NCBI GenBank assembly: GCA_021495925.1
Contig: JAKEKT010000001.1
Location: 1-64,000, forward strand
Length of the DNA stretch: 64,000 bases
Source: Diplodia intermedia
Lineage: Eukaryota; Ascomycota; Dothideomycetes; Botryosphaeriales; Botryosphaeriaceae
Direction of reading: 5' to 3'
Within the stretch, counting starts at the first letter, position 1, and the number at the start of each line of letters is the position of its first letter. A model generated the notes under the pieces. It was not told the origin of the DNA, searched no databases, and saw only the letters and a program-made list of their open reading frames with translations. Below, piece after piece: positions 12,907-21,677 of the stretch. The position numbers were made by a program, and so were the translations under genes.

Positions 12907-13568
12907 CTAATTAATCGGCTCGAACGACTTTAGCGGCACGATAGAACTCGAAGACCTAGTAGAATCTATATTAATATTAGCTAAGAAATCGTTATATAAA
13001 TACTTTAGTAATTACTTCTTCTTAGTATTCTTAGAGTTAACGAAATTTCTAGTAGCTAATCGCTCTAACGATAGGCGATCTTCTTCTTCTAAAGTAGTAA
13101 TATTCTCGATAACGAAAGCTCGATTAAGAATAGTAAGACCTCGTTTCTTAAGTAAGCGGCGCTACTTACGAAGTCGAAATAACTTAGTTAAAGCTAACTA
13201 AGTATACTTCTTAACCTACTACTAGAGTTTCTTTAACTTCTCTAAAAAAGTCTAAAGAATATTATATTTAGTCTTCTTCTTAGTTCGAATCCGCTCTTAC
13301 TAACGGCGAAGACGATTTACTAGTTAATTAGTAAAGAAAGTAAGAAGAAGAAAAAAAACTTACTCGCCGCTATAAAAAAATACTAAGTATCGTATATACT
13401 AGAACCCCGTATAATATACTCTTTATAACGAGAAGAACGAGAACCTACGTAATAAACGCGACCGTTAGCTTCGTAGTTAAAGTAAGCGCGTATAATCGAA
13501 GTAAGAGTAATAGTAGTAGATAACTTCGTACGATAAGAAGATTCGTCGCGAGAACGCTTAGAAGATAT
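12907..13568 (-). pseudogene. antisense two-exon ORF in the Gypsy element (Cys-rich plus coiled-coil protein), RIPped
   Basis: Minus-strand exons 13568-13364 and 13319-12907 (205 + 413 = 618 nt, 206 codons) are separated by a 44-nt intron with donor GTAAGT, an ACTAAT-type branch region and acceptor TAG. Splicing is needed to keep the frame, and both exons stay open except at TAG/TAA codons explained by CAG/CAA mutation. The start codon is ATA where ATG would be expected (the same mutation). The N-terminal third has tyrosines spaced like a small Cys-rich zinc-binding motif (R-Y-K-E-Y around a former C-x2-C). The second exon is a basic, leucine-rich coiled coil (R-L-R-K-Q-R-R-L-L-K-K-R-G) followed by an acidic helix. 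Cys-rich plus coiled-coil ORFs of this style are common in fungal repeats, but I cannot name a function. Confidence 0.7.
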
Positions 13569-13668
13569 AATAAAGCTTATAGAAGAAAAGAAAAGAAAAC
13601 CATCTAGAATTAGAAGATATATATAACTAGTAAATCTTCGAATCGAAGATTCTTAAGATAAGAGATAG

Positions 13669-14405
13669 TATTATAAACTCTAGAGTATAAGGGCTTTATA
13701 ATTCTAAGGGCTAAAAGCCCGTACGGGAAAAAGCATCGTAAAGGCTAATAAGTCTTACGAGCAATAGAGCCGCACGGCTAGAAAACCTATACGAAAAGAA
13801 CGTCTATAGAAACCTAGATAGAATAGAGAACTATACGTAATAAAAAGCCTATAGAAAAAGTAAAACCGTAGAAATATAATCTTACTAGATTAGAATCTCG
13901 TAAGAAATACGAAATCTAGAAAGTAGAAAATAGACGTAGAGATACGAATAGAAGTAAGTTAATAGTTACGTCCGCGTAGTAGTAATAGAAGCCGAAAGTT
14001 AAAAATTCGAAAGCTACTTAAAGCGTCGATATTATATACGTCTTATTTAACTCTTAAAGTTCTAAGGTTTAGTACGGCTTAACACTTTAAACTACTAAAT
14101 TCGTAAGTTTAGACGTTTATTCGTCTTAGCACGAATAAACTACTAAATACTAGATTATAACTAGTTTTTTTATAGTATATAGATATACTTTCTTAGCTAG
14201 TATCTTAACCCTTCGTAGTTAACTTAAAGTTCTAATTTAAACCCTATTAATTTAAAGGTAATCGACTTACTATATATCGTATAATTACGTAATATCTTCT
14301 TATTTAATTATTATTATTTATCTCTTATCTCTTTAAGATAAACCCTTCGGTTTAATTTATCTACTAAGCGACTTCGAAGCTTAGTAGAAGAAGTCTATCG
14401 TTATA
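13669..14405 (+). repeat. 3' LTR of the Gypsy element
   Basis: It begins TATTATAAACTC and ends CGTTATA; 737 bp, gap-free with the 5' LTR. It is followed immediately by the right target duplication ACTAT (14406-14410). Confidence 0.93.
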
Positions 14406-14410
14406 ACTAT

Positions 14411-15560
14411 TTTAAAGATTACTTATATACTCTACTTCTCGCTAACTAAGCTATCTACTACTATAAACGCTTATATTCTAATATAATATTCTACGAAAAC
14501 TTACTAGCTTAAGCTAGTCTCGTATTATCTTTTAAGCTAATTTAATAATCTTTTCGAGATTATATAGGTTCTTTCGTAGACTCTTAAGTTTAAGAGAAAA
14601 CTTTACGAGAATAACTATATAAGCTTATTAGTTCGCTATAATAGACTAAGATATATATAAGATAATATATTTAATATAGCGAGAAAGTATTTATAAGTTA
14701 TTCTTATAAGTTTAAATCGCGCTTCTTCGATAGTTATCTAAATATAATAGATAGTATATCTTACTTACTAATAAATAGATTCGTCTATATATAGTCTATT
14801 TATAGCTTTATATTAGAGAATATGCTTTAATTTTTCTAGGGCTAGACTAGTTACTTATAGTATCTAGAAGATTCTTCGAAATCTTTTTAATAAAAGCCGT
14901 ATATTTATTTTAAATATATACTATAATCTACGCTAGTATAAATATAATATCTACTATACGACTATAGTAGACTATTCTTATATACTATATTAATTAGACG
15001 ATAATAAGAACCTTAATAGCTTTAATTTATTTATATTTAAATAATAGAATGTTTATCGTCTCGTTCTTTAGACCTTTCGTAAAGAGTCTAAAAATATAAA
15101 TATTAAGATCTATACTAAACTCTTTAAGAGTTTTCTTAGTCGAGTAATTAAATATTAATAGAGTTTAGATATCTAGACTAGCTTTAACTTTAAGAAAGAT
15201 ATTTCCGCGTAAAAAAGAAGACTTCTAAACTACTACTTTTAAGGGTTTATTATTATTATCTAGTTATTATATAATTCTATTAAAATAATCTAAGAATATA
15301 CTCTACTAAATAGTAACGCTTAGTATAATAATAGTTCTTAAAATAGATATAAGTCTCTAAACGCGTTTACGAAATAGAAATAGTCTAATTATTAAGAAAA
15401 GAGTTTTCTTAAGAACGTCTTAGCTCTTTACGAAAATAAGGACTAGCTTATCTACGTCTTTATTCGAGTCTATCTCTATTTATAACTAGTCTAGACATAA
15501 GCACCAGGTACCGTAGTCTAACGCCGGAGATTCTATTATAAGTTTTCGGTAGAAGTAAGC
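14411..15560. other. RIPped repeat DNA to the right of the Gypsy element
   Basis: Same CA/TG-poor composition. Before the Gypsy insertion this stretch was contiguous with the sequence left of 5890, so it may be the other part of the interrupted older element. I recognise no coding motif. CA dinucleotides return from about 15,500, marking the edge of the RIPped compartment. Confidence 0.6.
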
Positions 15561-15599
15561 TTAAGAAAGTCTTTCTTTATATGGCCTTTTCGCTATTTT

Positions 15600-18080
15600 A
15601 GAGAATCCCTTACATAGCCCTAACTTCTTATATTCCTTCTCGTGTAGTATGATGTTTTCTTCATATCTTTTCAAAGGAGGTTGCTAAATATGGTCAGAGA
15701 TCTTATTCTTATGAGCGAAGTGGATATAGGAAGAGCTTACGCTGGATCTGTCGCCTCTGAGCCACTTGGGCCAGACAGAGCGCCCGGCTTTCCTGCCACC
15801 TCCAGCTGTCGATCCGGAATGTACTGGTAAGGTATGATCCATTTTGGTCTTACACAATCAACTTAGAGCTTGCGTGCTCTTTCCTCGATTGCTGCGGATG
15901 GAGTTGAAATTCGAGACATTGAGCAATAGTTCCAATTTCTGAGCGATGGATGATATTTTATATCAAAAACCTCAGCCGCACCAACACCAGACGCTCATTC
16001 AAGGGTAGCATACCAATTACGAATCAGTGCTCGTGAAATGCTTTTTATGCATGTAAGACAAAACTTCGTCCGGCGCATGGCCGCCCCACGTACTCCACCA
16101 ATCACATACCGTTCAGAACCACAAACGGACACACATACCTTCGTAACAGCTTTGCAGTCGATCGTCGTAAGCACTGGTCTCCCTCTACATTGACATTACC
16201 ATCGTCTTTGGCCGCGGTGGTGGCCTTTGTACAGCTGATGCCAGTGAGAAAATCCGATCCGCTTACCCACCATGTGCTTTTTCGGTACGGGCGGCCTCCG
16301 AGTTCAGACAGGAGGCGCACTGAGATCTGTTGCCAAGACTTATATCTCTGCGATGCGGCTTTTGCTCCCATCTGCACGATTGATTTGACCGTACAGCTGC
16401 GGAACGATGGAATGGTCCGGGCCGCGGCCACGTCAGCATATGACAGTGCGGCGAGCGGACGATATCACGCGCTGGCTTGCATCTGCCAAAGCCTTATACC
16501 AATTGATTTTCTGGTGCATAACATTTTCAAGTTCGGATCGGATGCGGGGCTGCAAGCAGCCTGTCGACTTCTACGCACACGTTACACTGCATCTTCATAC
16601 TCCGCTCTGTGGTTCTCGCCAGCATTCAGCTCGCTGGCTGGATGCGTCGATTTGACCATAGTGCGGAAACGAAAAAGAAAGGTGCAGTCAATGGTGTGAT
16701 GCGTAGGCTGCGTCGTGGGCTGACTATGAGGTGCGTCGGGTGGCATATCGCTCAACATTTCACGGGGCTCCCAGCAGATGCAAGCGGCTTGCGATGAATC
16801 AGGCCATTTGCAGGAGGAGGCAACGCCTGCCTGATCCGCCTCCGCCGATCCAGCGCTTACATCGCGATCGGAACATGGTGCCAAGAGGATAAGGAGATAC
16901 GCCTCACATGTTCTTTGGCTATGAAGTGTTCATACGTGGCTTGGGGAAAGCATAGCGGTATGATGAGCTGATGTAGCTCCGGTTTGCTGCATGTAAGCCA
17001 ACCAGTGTATGATTTGAACGACTTGGTCGATGAAAAATCAGCGATCGTACTGTATTGACCGCACCAAAACTTCATGGGATGATGCACAGGTTGGAGTTGC
17101 TTTGATGCGTCTAAAGGTGTGAATATTGACGTAGATACGCAGTCATGGCGGAACACAGCAAATGCTCGTTAGGGCTAGAAGCAAGGCAGCAGGAACATTA
17201 CTCTACCTACCACCATTTCAGCTGCGCTTATGGTTCGCAAAGCATTTCCCTCTTGCATCAGCTTTCTGATCTCATAATGATGCATTATGCAGATATCTTC
17301 ATTGGACATGTGACGGTTTTGCTCAGCCCCTGATCTCGCCTTTCGCTTGGGCGATAGTCAAGAATTCACAACAGCATCGGCCGGACACATATTCCAACAA
17401 CACCAATCGGCTTTCACGAGCAGAGCCATAAATAGGACAGCCGGCAAAGCAAGGCATGACTGTCTCGAATGCCGGTGGCGAAAGCGGGACACGAGAAACA
17501 AGGTACGAGTCGGAAGGGCCACGAAGAGGTCGTTGTTGGCAGTGCACCACAGTCGTTGTTGCCAGTGCACCACAGAGACATTGGCGCGTGTGAAAGTTTC
17601 CCGCTAAGGCTAGCAAGCTTTCATTTCGGCAGCAGTCGGATACCAAAGGGGGTCAGCACAGCTTGCCGCTCTTCTGGAAAAGTTACACCTGTGGCTTGAC
17701 TTTAACTTTTGTTGTGCTAAAAACAAGTTGGGCCACAAAGCAACATTAGTGCGTCCAGCCAATGACACGGCTCGGCTGCCTCACTGGCTCAGAGCGTTAC
17801 CCAGAGCGGTAATCGTCAAAGTACAATGCTGCATACTTCATCTCACCGCGTTGATGATGCAGCCTTCAGAACTCCGTACACGAGAAGATCGTCATTTCAC
17901 GCCAGATCATCAGCGGCAGCAGGCGGTACACGGCTTCGGAGCCGCCGGATGCCGCTCAGAAGAAGGTTCACCGCACTACTTGGCATGGGCATCGTTCAGC
18001 TCTCCAAACTCCGAGCATCCGTGAACATGAACGTTGACGAGTTCGCAAACGTGTCCAGAACGTCAACACAAACCAGAGAA
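15600..18080. other. intergenic spacer, no gene recognised
   Basis: Balanced base composition with ATG-initiated frames up to about 170 codons on both strands, overlapping each other and without family resemblance, signal peptides or plausible codon use. I see no tRNA. The only structure noted is the short tandem duplication at 17529-17574. Lies between the RIP block and the secreted cysteine-rich gene. Confidence 0.6.
17529..17574. repeat. 23-bp tandem duplication
   Basis: Two adjacent copies of a 23-base unit, GTCGTTGTTGSCAGTGCACC followed by ACA (S = G in the first copy, C in the second), at 17529-17551 and 17552-17574. Confidence 0.9.
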
Positions 18081-18082
18081 GA

Positions 18083-18089
18083 TATAAAA
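18083..18089 (+). promoter_or_regulatory. TATA box of the cysteine-rich secreted protein gene
   Basis: TATAAAA lies 133 bp upstream of the ATG at 18222. The leader between them is CA-rich (runs of ACCA/CCAACCA), typical of highly expressed fungal genes. Confidence 0.6.
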
Positions 18090-18221
18090 GCATGCAAGAG
18101 ACCACTCTCACCATCACCATCATCAACCAGCTCCAACCAGCTTCAACCAGCTCCTTCATCAAACCAAACCACACTAAACCTTTACCAAACAACCCACCAA
18201 CCAACCAACCAACCACCCAAA

Positions 18222-18665
18222 ATGCTCCCCACCAACACCCTCCTCCTCACCCTCGCCGCCCTCGGCACCGCGCTCGGCGCGGCATCCCCCCACGGCGCCA
18301 GCAACCAGAAGCTCAGCGCCCGCGCCGCGCTGGCGCAATGGAGCAACAGCCACGACAACGGTGACGGCAGCACCTGGGCGTCGTCCTCGTCCAGCTGCGA
18401 CGCGGACAACGACTGCCCGCGCATCTGCCGGAACGAGTTCGGCAAGGACGCCTTCTCGGACGAAGGGACCAAGTGCTGCTCCGGGCAGTGCGCGTGCTCG
18501 GGGGGCTGCGGCGGCAACGGGGGCGCCAACGAGTGCGACGCGGACAACGACTGCCCGAGGGTGTGCCGCGACCGGTACGGGGTCGATGTCGAGGAGCAGG
18601 GCGTCGAGGCCAAGTGCTGCAGCGGTGGGACCTGCGATTGTTATGGGGACTGGTGCGGGCACTGA
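18222..18665 (+). CDS. small secreted protein with two tandem 8-cysteine modules
   Basis: 147 residues, single exon. The start was chosen at 18222 although the frame is open further upstream, because this methionine opens a clean signal peptide (residues 1-22, hydrophobic LLLTLAALGTALGAA core) and follows a TATA box and CA-rich leader. After a Ser/Asp-rich linker come two homologous modules, about residues 60-100 and 105-147. Each starts C-D-A-D-N-D-C-P-R-x-C and ends K-C-C-S-G...C-x-C...C: pattern C-x5-C-x3-C-x15/16-CC-x3/4-C-x-C-x3/4-C, so sixteen cysteines in total, consistent with four disulfides per module. I know no named family with this spacing; only the CC and D-x-DCP elements faintly recall whey-acidic-protein folds. 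Candidate apoplastic effector or antimicrobial-type protein, by inference only. It is the first gene beside the RIP block. Confidence 0.82.
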   Translation: MLPTNTLLLTLAALGTALGAASPHGASNQKLSARAALAQWSNSHDNGDGSTWASSSSSCDADNDCPRICRNEFGKDAFSDEGTKCCSGQCACSGGCGGNGGANECDADNDCPRVCRDRYGVDVEEQGVEAKCCSGGTCDCYGDWCGH

Positions 18666-19370
18666 TAGGGCATCAGGCGGCGGAGGTGGGTGGGTCGAGG
18701 CTGCCACTTCAACACGTGGTAGCTATGGGCTCAGCAGATTGCTTTCGATAATGTCAGGGGAGTCGGTGAATTAAGTTAATCGTATTTGTTTGTTGACGTT
18801 TCTCCTTGTCCGAGTCGATGTGCGGTTGGTTTGTCCGGAGTACCTGCGGTCTTCGCTATTTTACTAACTCCGGGATGGCTTTCGGTGCGCTTTTCGACCG
18901 GTTGTTCCCCACTATCGCCGAGCTCGGGTTAGCGACGTCTGACTCGTGCTCTTCTAGGCAACAGACATACTTTTGAATCCGGACTTGGTCTAGCTTTGAG
19001 AAGTTGTACAATGCTTTAGCGTGCTCGTGAATGGTTCTCTATACATGTTTAGTGCTGGTAGCGTCGTTTGTTGGAGAACAACATTACTCGAGGCCGTTCG
19101 CCCACAAGCTTTACCCAGCAGCATTGGGAGGTGCAGTGCTCGGCGGCCTTAATATATTGCCTTGGCATACGCCACTATCTGGTTGCTTTGTAAGCATCCA
19201 TCGCGCGAAACACTATATACGTCAGCGCCGCTGTGCATCCCGACCATGATAACGGACAAACCGCGGAGTTCGACTCTGCGTATATCGTCCGCAGACGGAA
19301 GTGACTTATCAATGCTCGAACTCCGCTCGAATCCCGCAAACACTTTAGTAAGTCTTCCACGCGTCCACGA
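18666..19370. other. intergenic region, nothing recognised
   Basis: 3' flank of the cysteine-rich gene and distal promoter of the SDR. Short frames on both strands have no resemblance to proteins. Confidence 0.6.
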
Positions 19371-19377
19371 TATATAA
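19371..19377 (+). promoter_or_regulatory. TATA box of the SDR gene
   Basis: TATATAA, 105 bp upstream of the ATG at 19476, followed by a CA-rich leader. Confidence 0.6.
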
Positions 19378-19475
19378 AGCGGCACAATCCAACAACCAGA
19401 AAAGCATCCATCCTCCACTTCCAAACACCCAAACCACCCAGCAGACCCAAGTTCCCCCACAACCATCCCGAAACC

Positions 19476-20471
19476 ATGGCCGACTTCACCGAGATGATGA
19501 AGAAGCTCTCCCTAACCAAAACCTACCACCAAACCGCCTACCCAGCCATCGACCCGACCAACCCCGCCAACAGCGCCGCCGGCAAAACCATCGCCATCAG
19601 CGGCGGCCACAGCGGCATCGGCCTCGCCATCGCAACCGCCTTCTGCGCCGCGGGCGCCACCACCGTCATCCTCCTCGCACGGCGCCAAGGCGTCCTCGAC
19701 TCCGCCGCAGCGACGCTACACGCCGCGCACGCCTCCACCAGCATCTGGACATACGCGCTGGACATGCGCGACGCGTCCGCGACCGCCGCGACCTTCGCGA
19801 GCATCAGGGCGCGGCTGCGCAAGGACAAGAACGACCCAAGCGCCGACGTCGACGTGCTGGTGGCCAACGCGGCGGTGCTGGACCAGGGCGACGTGGTGCT
19901 GGACTTCGACGCCGACGTGGTCCGCAACAGCTTCGACACCAACGTCTTCGGCAACCTCAACCTGGCGCGCGCGTTCCTCGCGCCAGAGATGCCCGCGGTG
20001 CCCAAGACGTCGCTGCTGCCCGGGCTGGCGCCCATCGGCGCGTCCAAGGACACGGCGGGTGTGAAGGCGCCGGGTCGCGCGAAGGTGTTGATCGAGGTAT
20101 CGAGCGCGGCGGCGTATTTACTGCTGCCTGGGCAGTCTGTTTACAGTACGAGTAAGTTGGCGTCGACGCATTTCTTGAGGCATTTGCAGGGCGAGGTCGA
20201 TCGCTTGCCTGGGAAGCCGGTTAGGGTGCATAGTATGCATCCCGGTGCGATCATGTCCCCCGGCGTGAGGGACTTGGGCGTTACGGACGGGATGATGCCG
20301 GCGGATGACCCGGAGCTCCCGGGGAGCTTTGCTGTCTGGCTTGCGAGCCCGGCGGCGGCGTTCCTGAAGGGGAGATTGGTCTGGGCCCATTGGGATGTGG
20401 ATGAGATGATGGCAATGAAGAAGCGTTTTGAGGAGGACCCCGAGCTTTGCACGATCACGATGAAGCTTTGA
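19476..20471 (+). CDS. short-chain dehydrogenase/reductase
   Basis: 331 residues, intronless. A Rossmann nucleotide-binding motif I-S-G-G-H-S-G-I-G is at residues 41-49 (family T-G-x3-G-x-G). The segment V-L-V-A-N-A-A-V at 127-134 is the NNAG equivalent. Catalytic serine is near 209-210, and the Y-x3-K pair is Y223/K227 in Y-S-T-S-K. NAD(P)H-dependent oxidation or reduction of an alcohol or ketone is expected; the substrate cannot be deduced. A hydrophilic 35-residue N-terminal extension precedes the fold, and the C-terminal part has the P-G-A-I segment typical after the active site. Probably cytosolic, with no signal peptide. A TATA box lies 105 bp upstream. Neighbours give no pathway context. 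Confidence 0.88.
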   Translation: MADFTEMMKKLSLTKTYHQTAYPAIDPTNPANSAAGKTIAISGGHSGIGLAIATAFCAAGATTVILLARRQGVLDSAAATLHAAHASTSIWTYALDMRDASATAATFASIRARLRKDKNDPSADVDVLVANAAVLDQGDVVLDFDADVVRNSFDTNVFGNLNLARAFLAPEMPAVPKTSLLPGLAPIGASKDTAGVKAPGRAKVLIEVSSAAAYLLLPGQSVYSTSKLASTHFLRHLQGEVDRLPGKPVRVHSMHPGAIMSPGVRDLGVTDGMMPADDPELPGSFAVWLASPAAAFLKGRLVWAHWDVDEMMAMKKRFEEDPELCTITMKL

Positions 20472-21342
20472 GGGGAGAGGGGGATTAAGTGGTAGATGAA
20501 TTAGTGTGTTCTTTATGTCATAGTAGCTGTTTTAAAGAAAAATCCGGGTTTCGGTTTTCTAGTTGATGCGATAGTCCGCCAACACGCCCATCGGCACTTT
20601 TAATGGCGCGTCTCGACTGGACTAGGGATGGGCAGATAAGAAGATGCATTAGTGTTATCATGCTATAGCAAGATGTAAAATACGTGGGTTGTGGAATCCA
20701 ATGTCTGGACGTGTTTGTACGGGGTTAAAACTCACATCTACATCAGGATATCTGCCTCAACTGCCCTTGTGAGAAGCAGTGCTGTGGTCGCGATTGAGGG
20801 AATGGGACAAAAGCAATGACAAGGCCTACATGGGCGTGGCTACATGTCACTGCCACACACAACGTTATTGGTTAAGCGTCCTGATTTGTTAGTCTCAGGG
20901 GGAATGGTAGCTTTGTAGAAGCCATTCTGCTACTGGAGCCCTAAAAGATTCCATTGACCGCCACAACGTGTCAATGAATCGCTGGTGTGGTCGGATTCTG
21001 CAGCGTTATTCGCGGTTTCAAGTGGCCGTGCGCATAGCCAGTTTAAGCGAGGGTTTTGCAGCCAGTCGTTCTTGTCCGACGCGCAACAGCAGGCTATCCG
21101 AGCGAAATGCAGCACACATTAAAGCAGAACTCCGCGGTAGCTCGGTCGGTGTCGTTACGTGTCAATGTCACACACAAGCCCGGCAGCTGTCTTCGTGTCA
21201 GAGTATGTCGGTCTTCACCAAGTCCCGCAGGCGTGGGACGGGATTCGTGATTCGCAAAGCTTATCCCTCCCGTCTAGACCCTTGCGGTCCCACATTTTAC
21301 CGCAACAGGCTAAGCCGGCCGTTGCTTGACCCAGCTTGTCCG
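20472..21342. other. intergenic region, nothing recognised
   Basis: Terminator of the SDR and upstream region of the ZZ-finger gene. No coding or structural feature supported. Confidence 0.6.
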
Positions 21343-21350
21343 CTATAAAG
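21343..21350 (+). promoter_or_regulatory. TATA-like element of the ZZ-finger gene
   Basis: CTATAAAG, 328-335 bp upstream of the start codon. This implies a long 5' leader, which contains pyrimidine-rich stretches around 21530-21570. Confidence 0.45.
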
Positions 21351-21677
21351 ACCGGGGGGACTTTTCTGTTTGATCGCCGTCCGAACGAACCCTCGGTGGA
21401 TCTCTGCCACACCGCTGTCTTGGTCAATTGTCTTGCGACAACCACGTCATAGCGTCCGCGTCATCAACCTACTTTTCATCGCGACTTCAGCCAGCTGCAT
21501 TCTTCAACCCAACGCCCCCTTTTCCGTTCCCGCAACCCACCGTGTAAAAATCCCCCCCACCCTCCCGCTCCCCACGCCCACGTACACCCAAAAGACATCG
21601 ACGACCGAACCCCCCCAAACCAAGCAACAAACCGGCGAGCTCGAGATCGAGGCCGCGCCAACCCAACCAACGCAACC

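Larger units (their letters stand above)
5896..14405 (+). mobile_element. complete RIPped Ty3/Gypsy chromovirus-type LTR retrotransposon
   Basis: An 8.5 kb element bounded by two direct LTRs of identical length (737 bp) and flanked by the 5-bp duplication ACTAT (5891-5895 and 14406-14410). The internal region reads, on the plus strand, gag-like (6633-7850), a low-complexity linker (about 9160-9760), reverse transcriptase (about 10020-10560), RNase H (about 10800-11200), integrase (about 11560-12600) and chromodomain (about 12640-12850), followed by an antisense two-exon frame (12907-13568). Known: RT-RH-IN order with a C-terminal chromodomain defines chromoviruses. RIP has introduced many stops, so it is dead. 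It splits older repeat sequence, so it is a nested and later insertion. Confidence 0.93.
1..15560. repeat. RIP-mutated, AT-rich transposon block
   Basis: Seen: the first 300 bases contain no CA and no TG dinucleotide that I can find, but about eleven CG and very many TA; the same texture continues to about 15,490, where ordinary sequence with CA/TG resumes within roughly 100 bp. Every candidate reading frame is riddled with TAA/TAG at positions where CAA, CAG or TGG would be expected, and ATG is almost absent. Known: RIP in Pezizomycotina converts CpA to TpA in duplicated DNA during the sexual cycle. Inference: the whole block is a heavily RIPped transposon nest, probably heterochromatic, with no functional genes. 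The only sizeable ATG-initiated frame (7856-8074, 72 codons) is an accident of this composition. Confidence 0.93.

Noticed and set aside
16102..17699. Overlapping frames of 60-170 codons on both strands
   Set aside because: Mutually overlapping, no signal peptide, domain or codon bias; read as chance frames in a spacer.
17826..18221. 132-codon N-terminal extension of the cysteine-rich protein
   Set aside because: It contains the TATA box and CA-rich leader, and would bury the signal peptide. The start at 18222 is far more plausible.
18174..18707. Minus-strand 177-codon frame opposite the cysteine-rich gene
   Set aside because: Antisense shadow of a GC-rich coding region; Ala/Pro/Arg/Val composition typical of such shadows.
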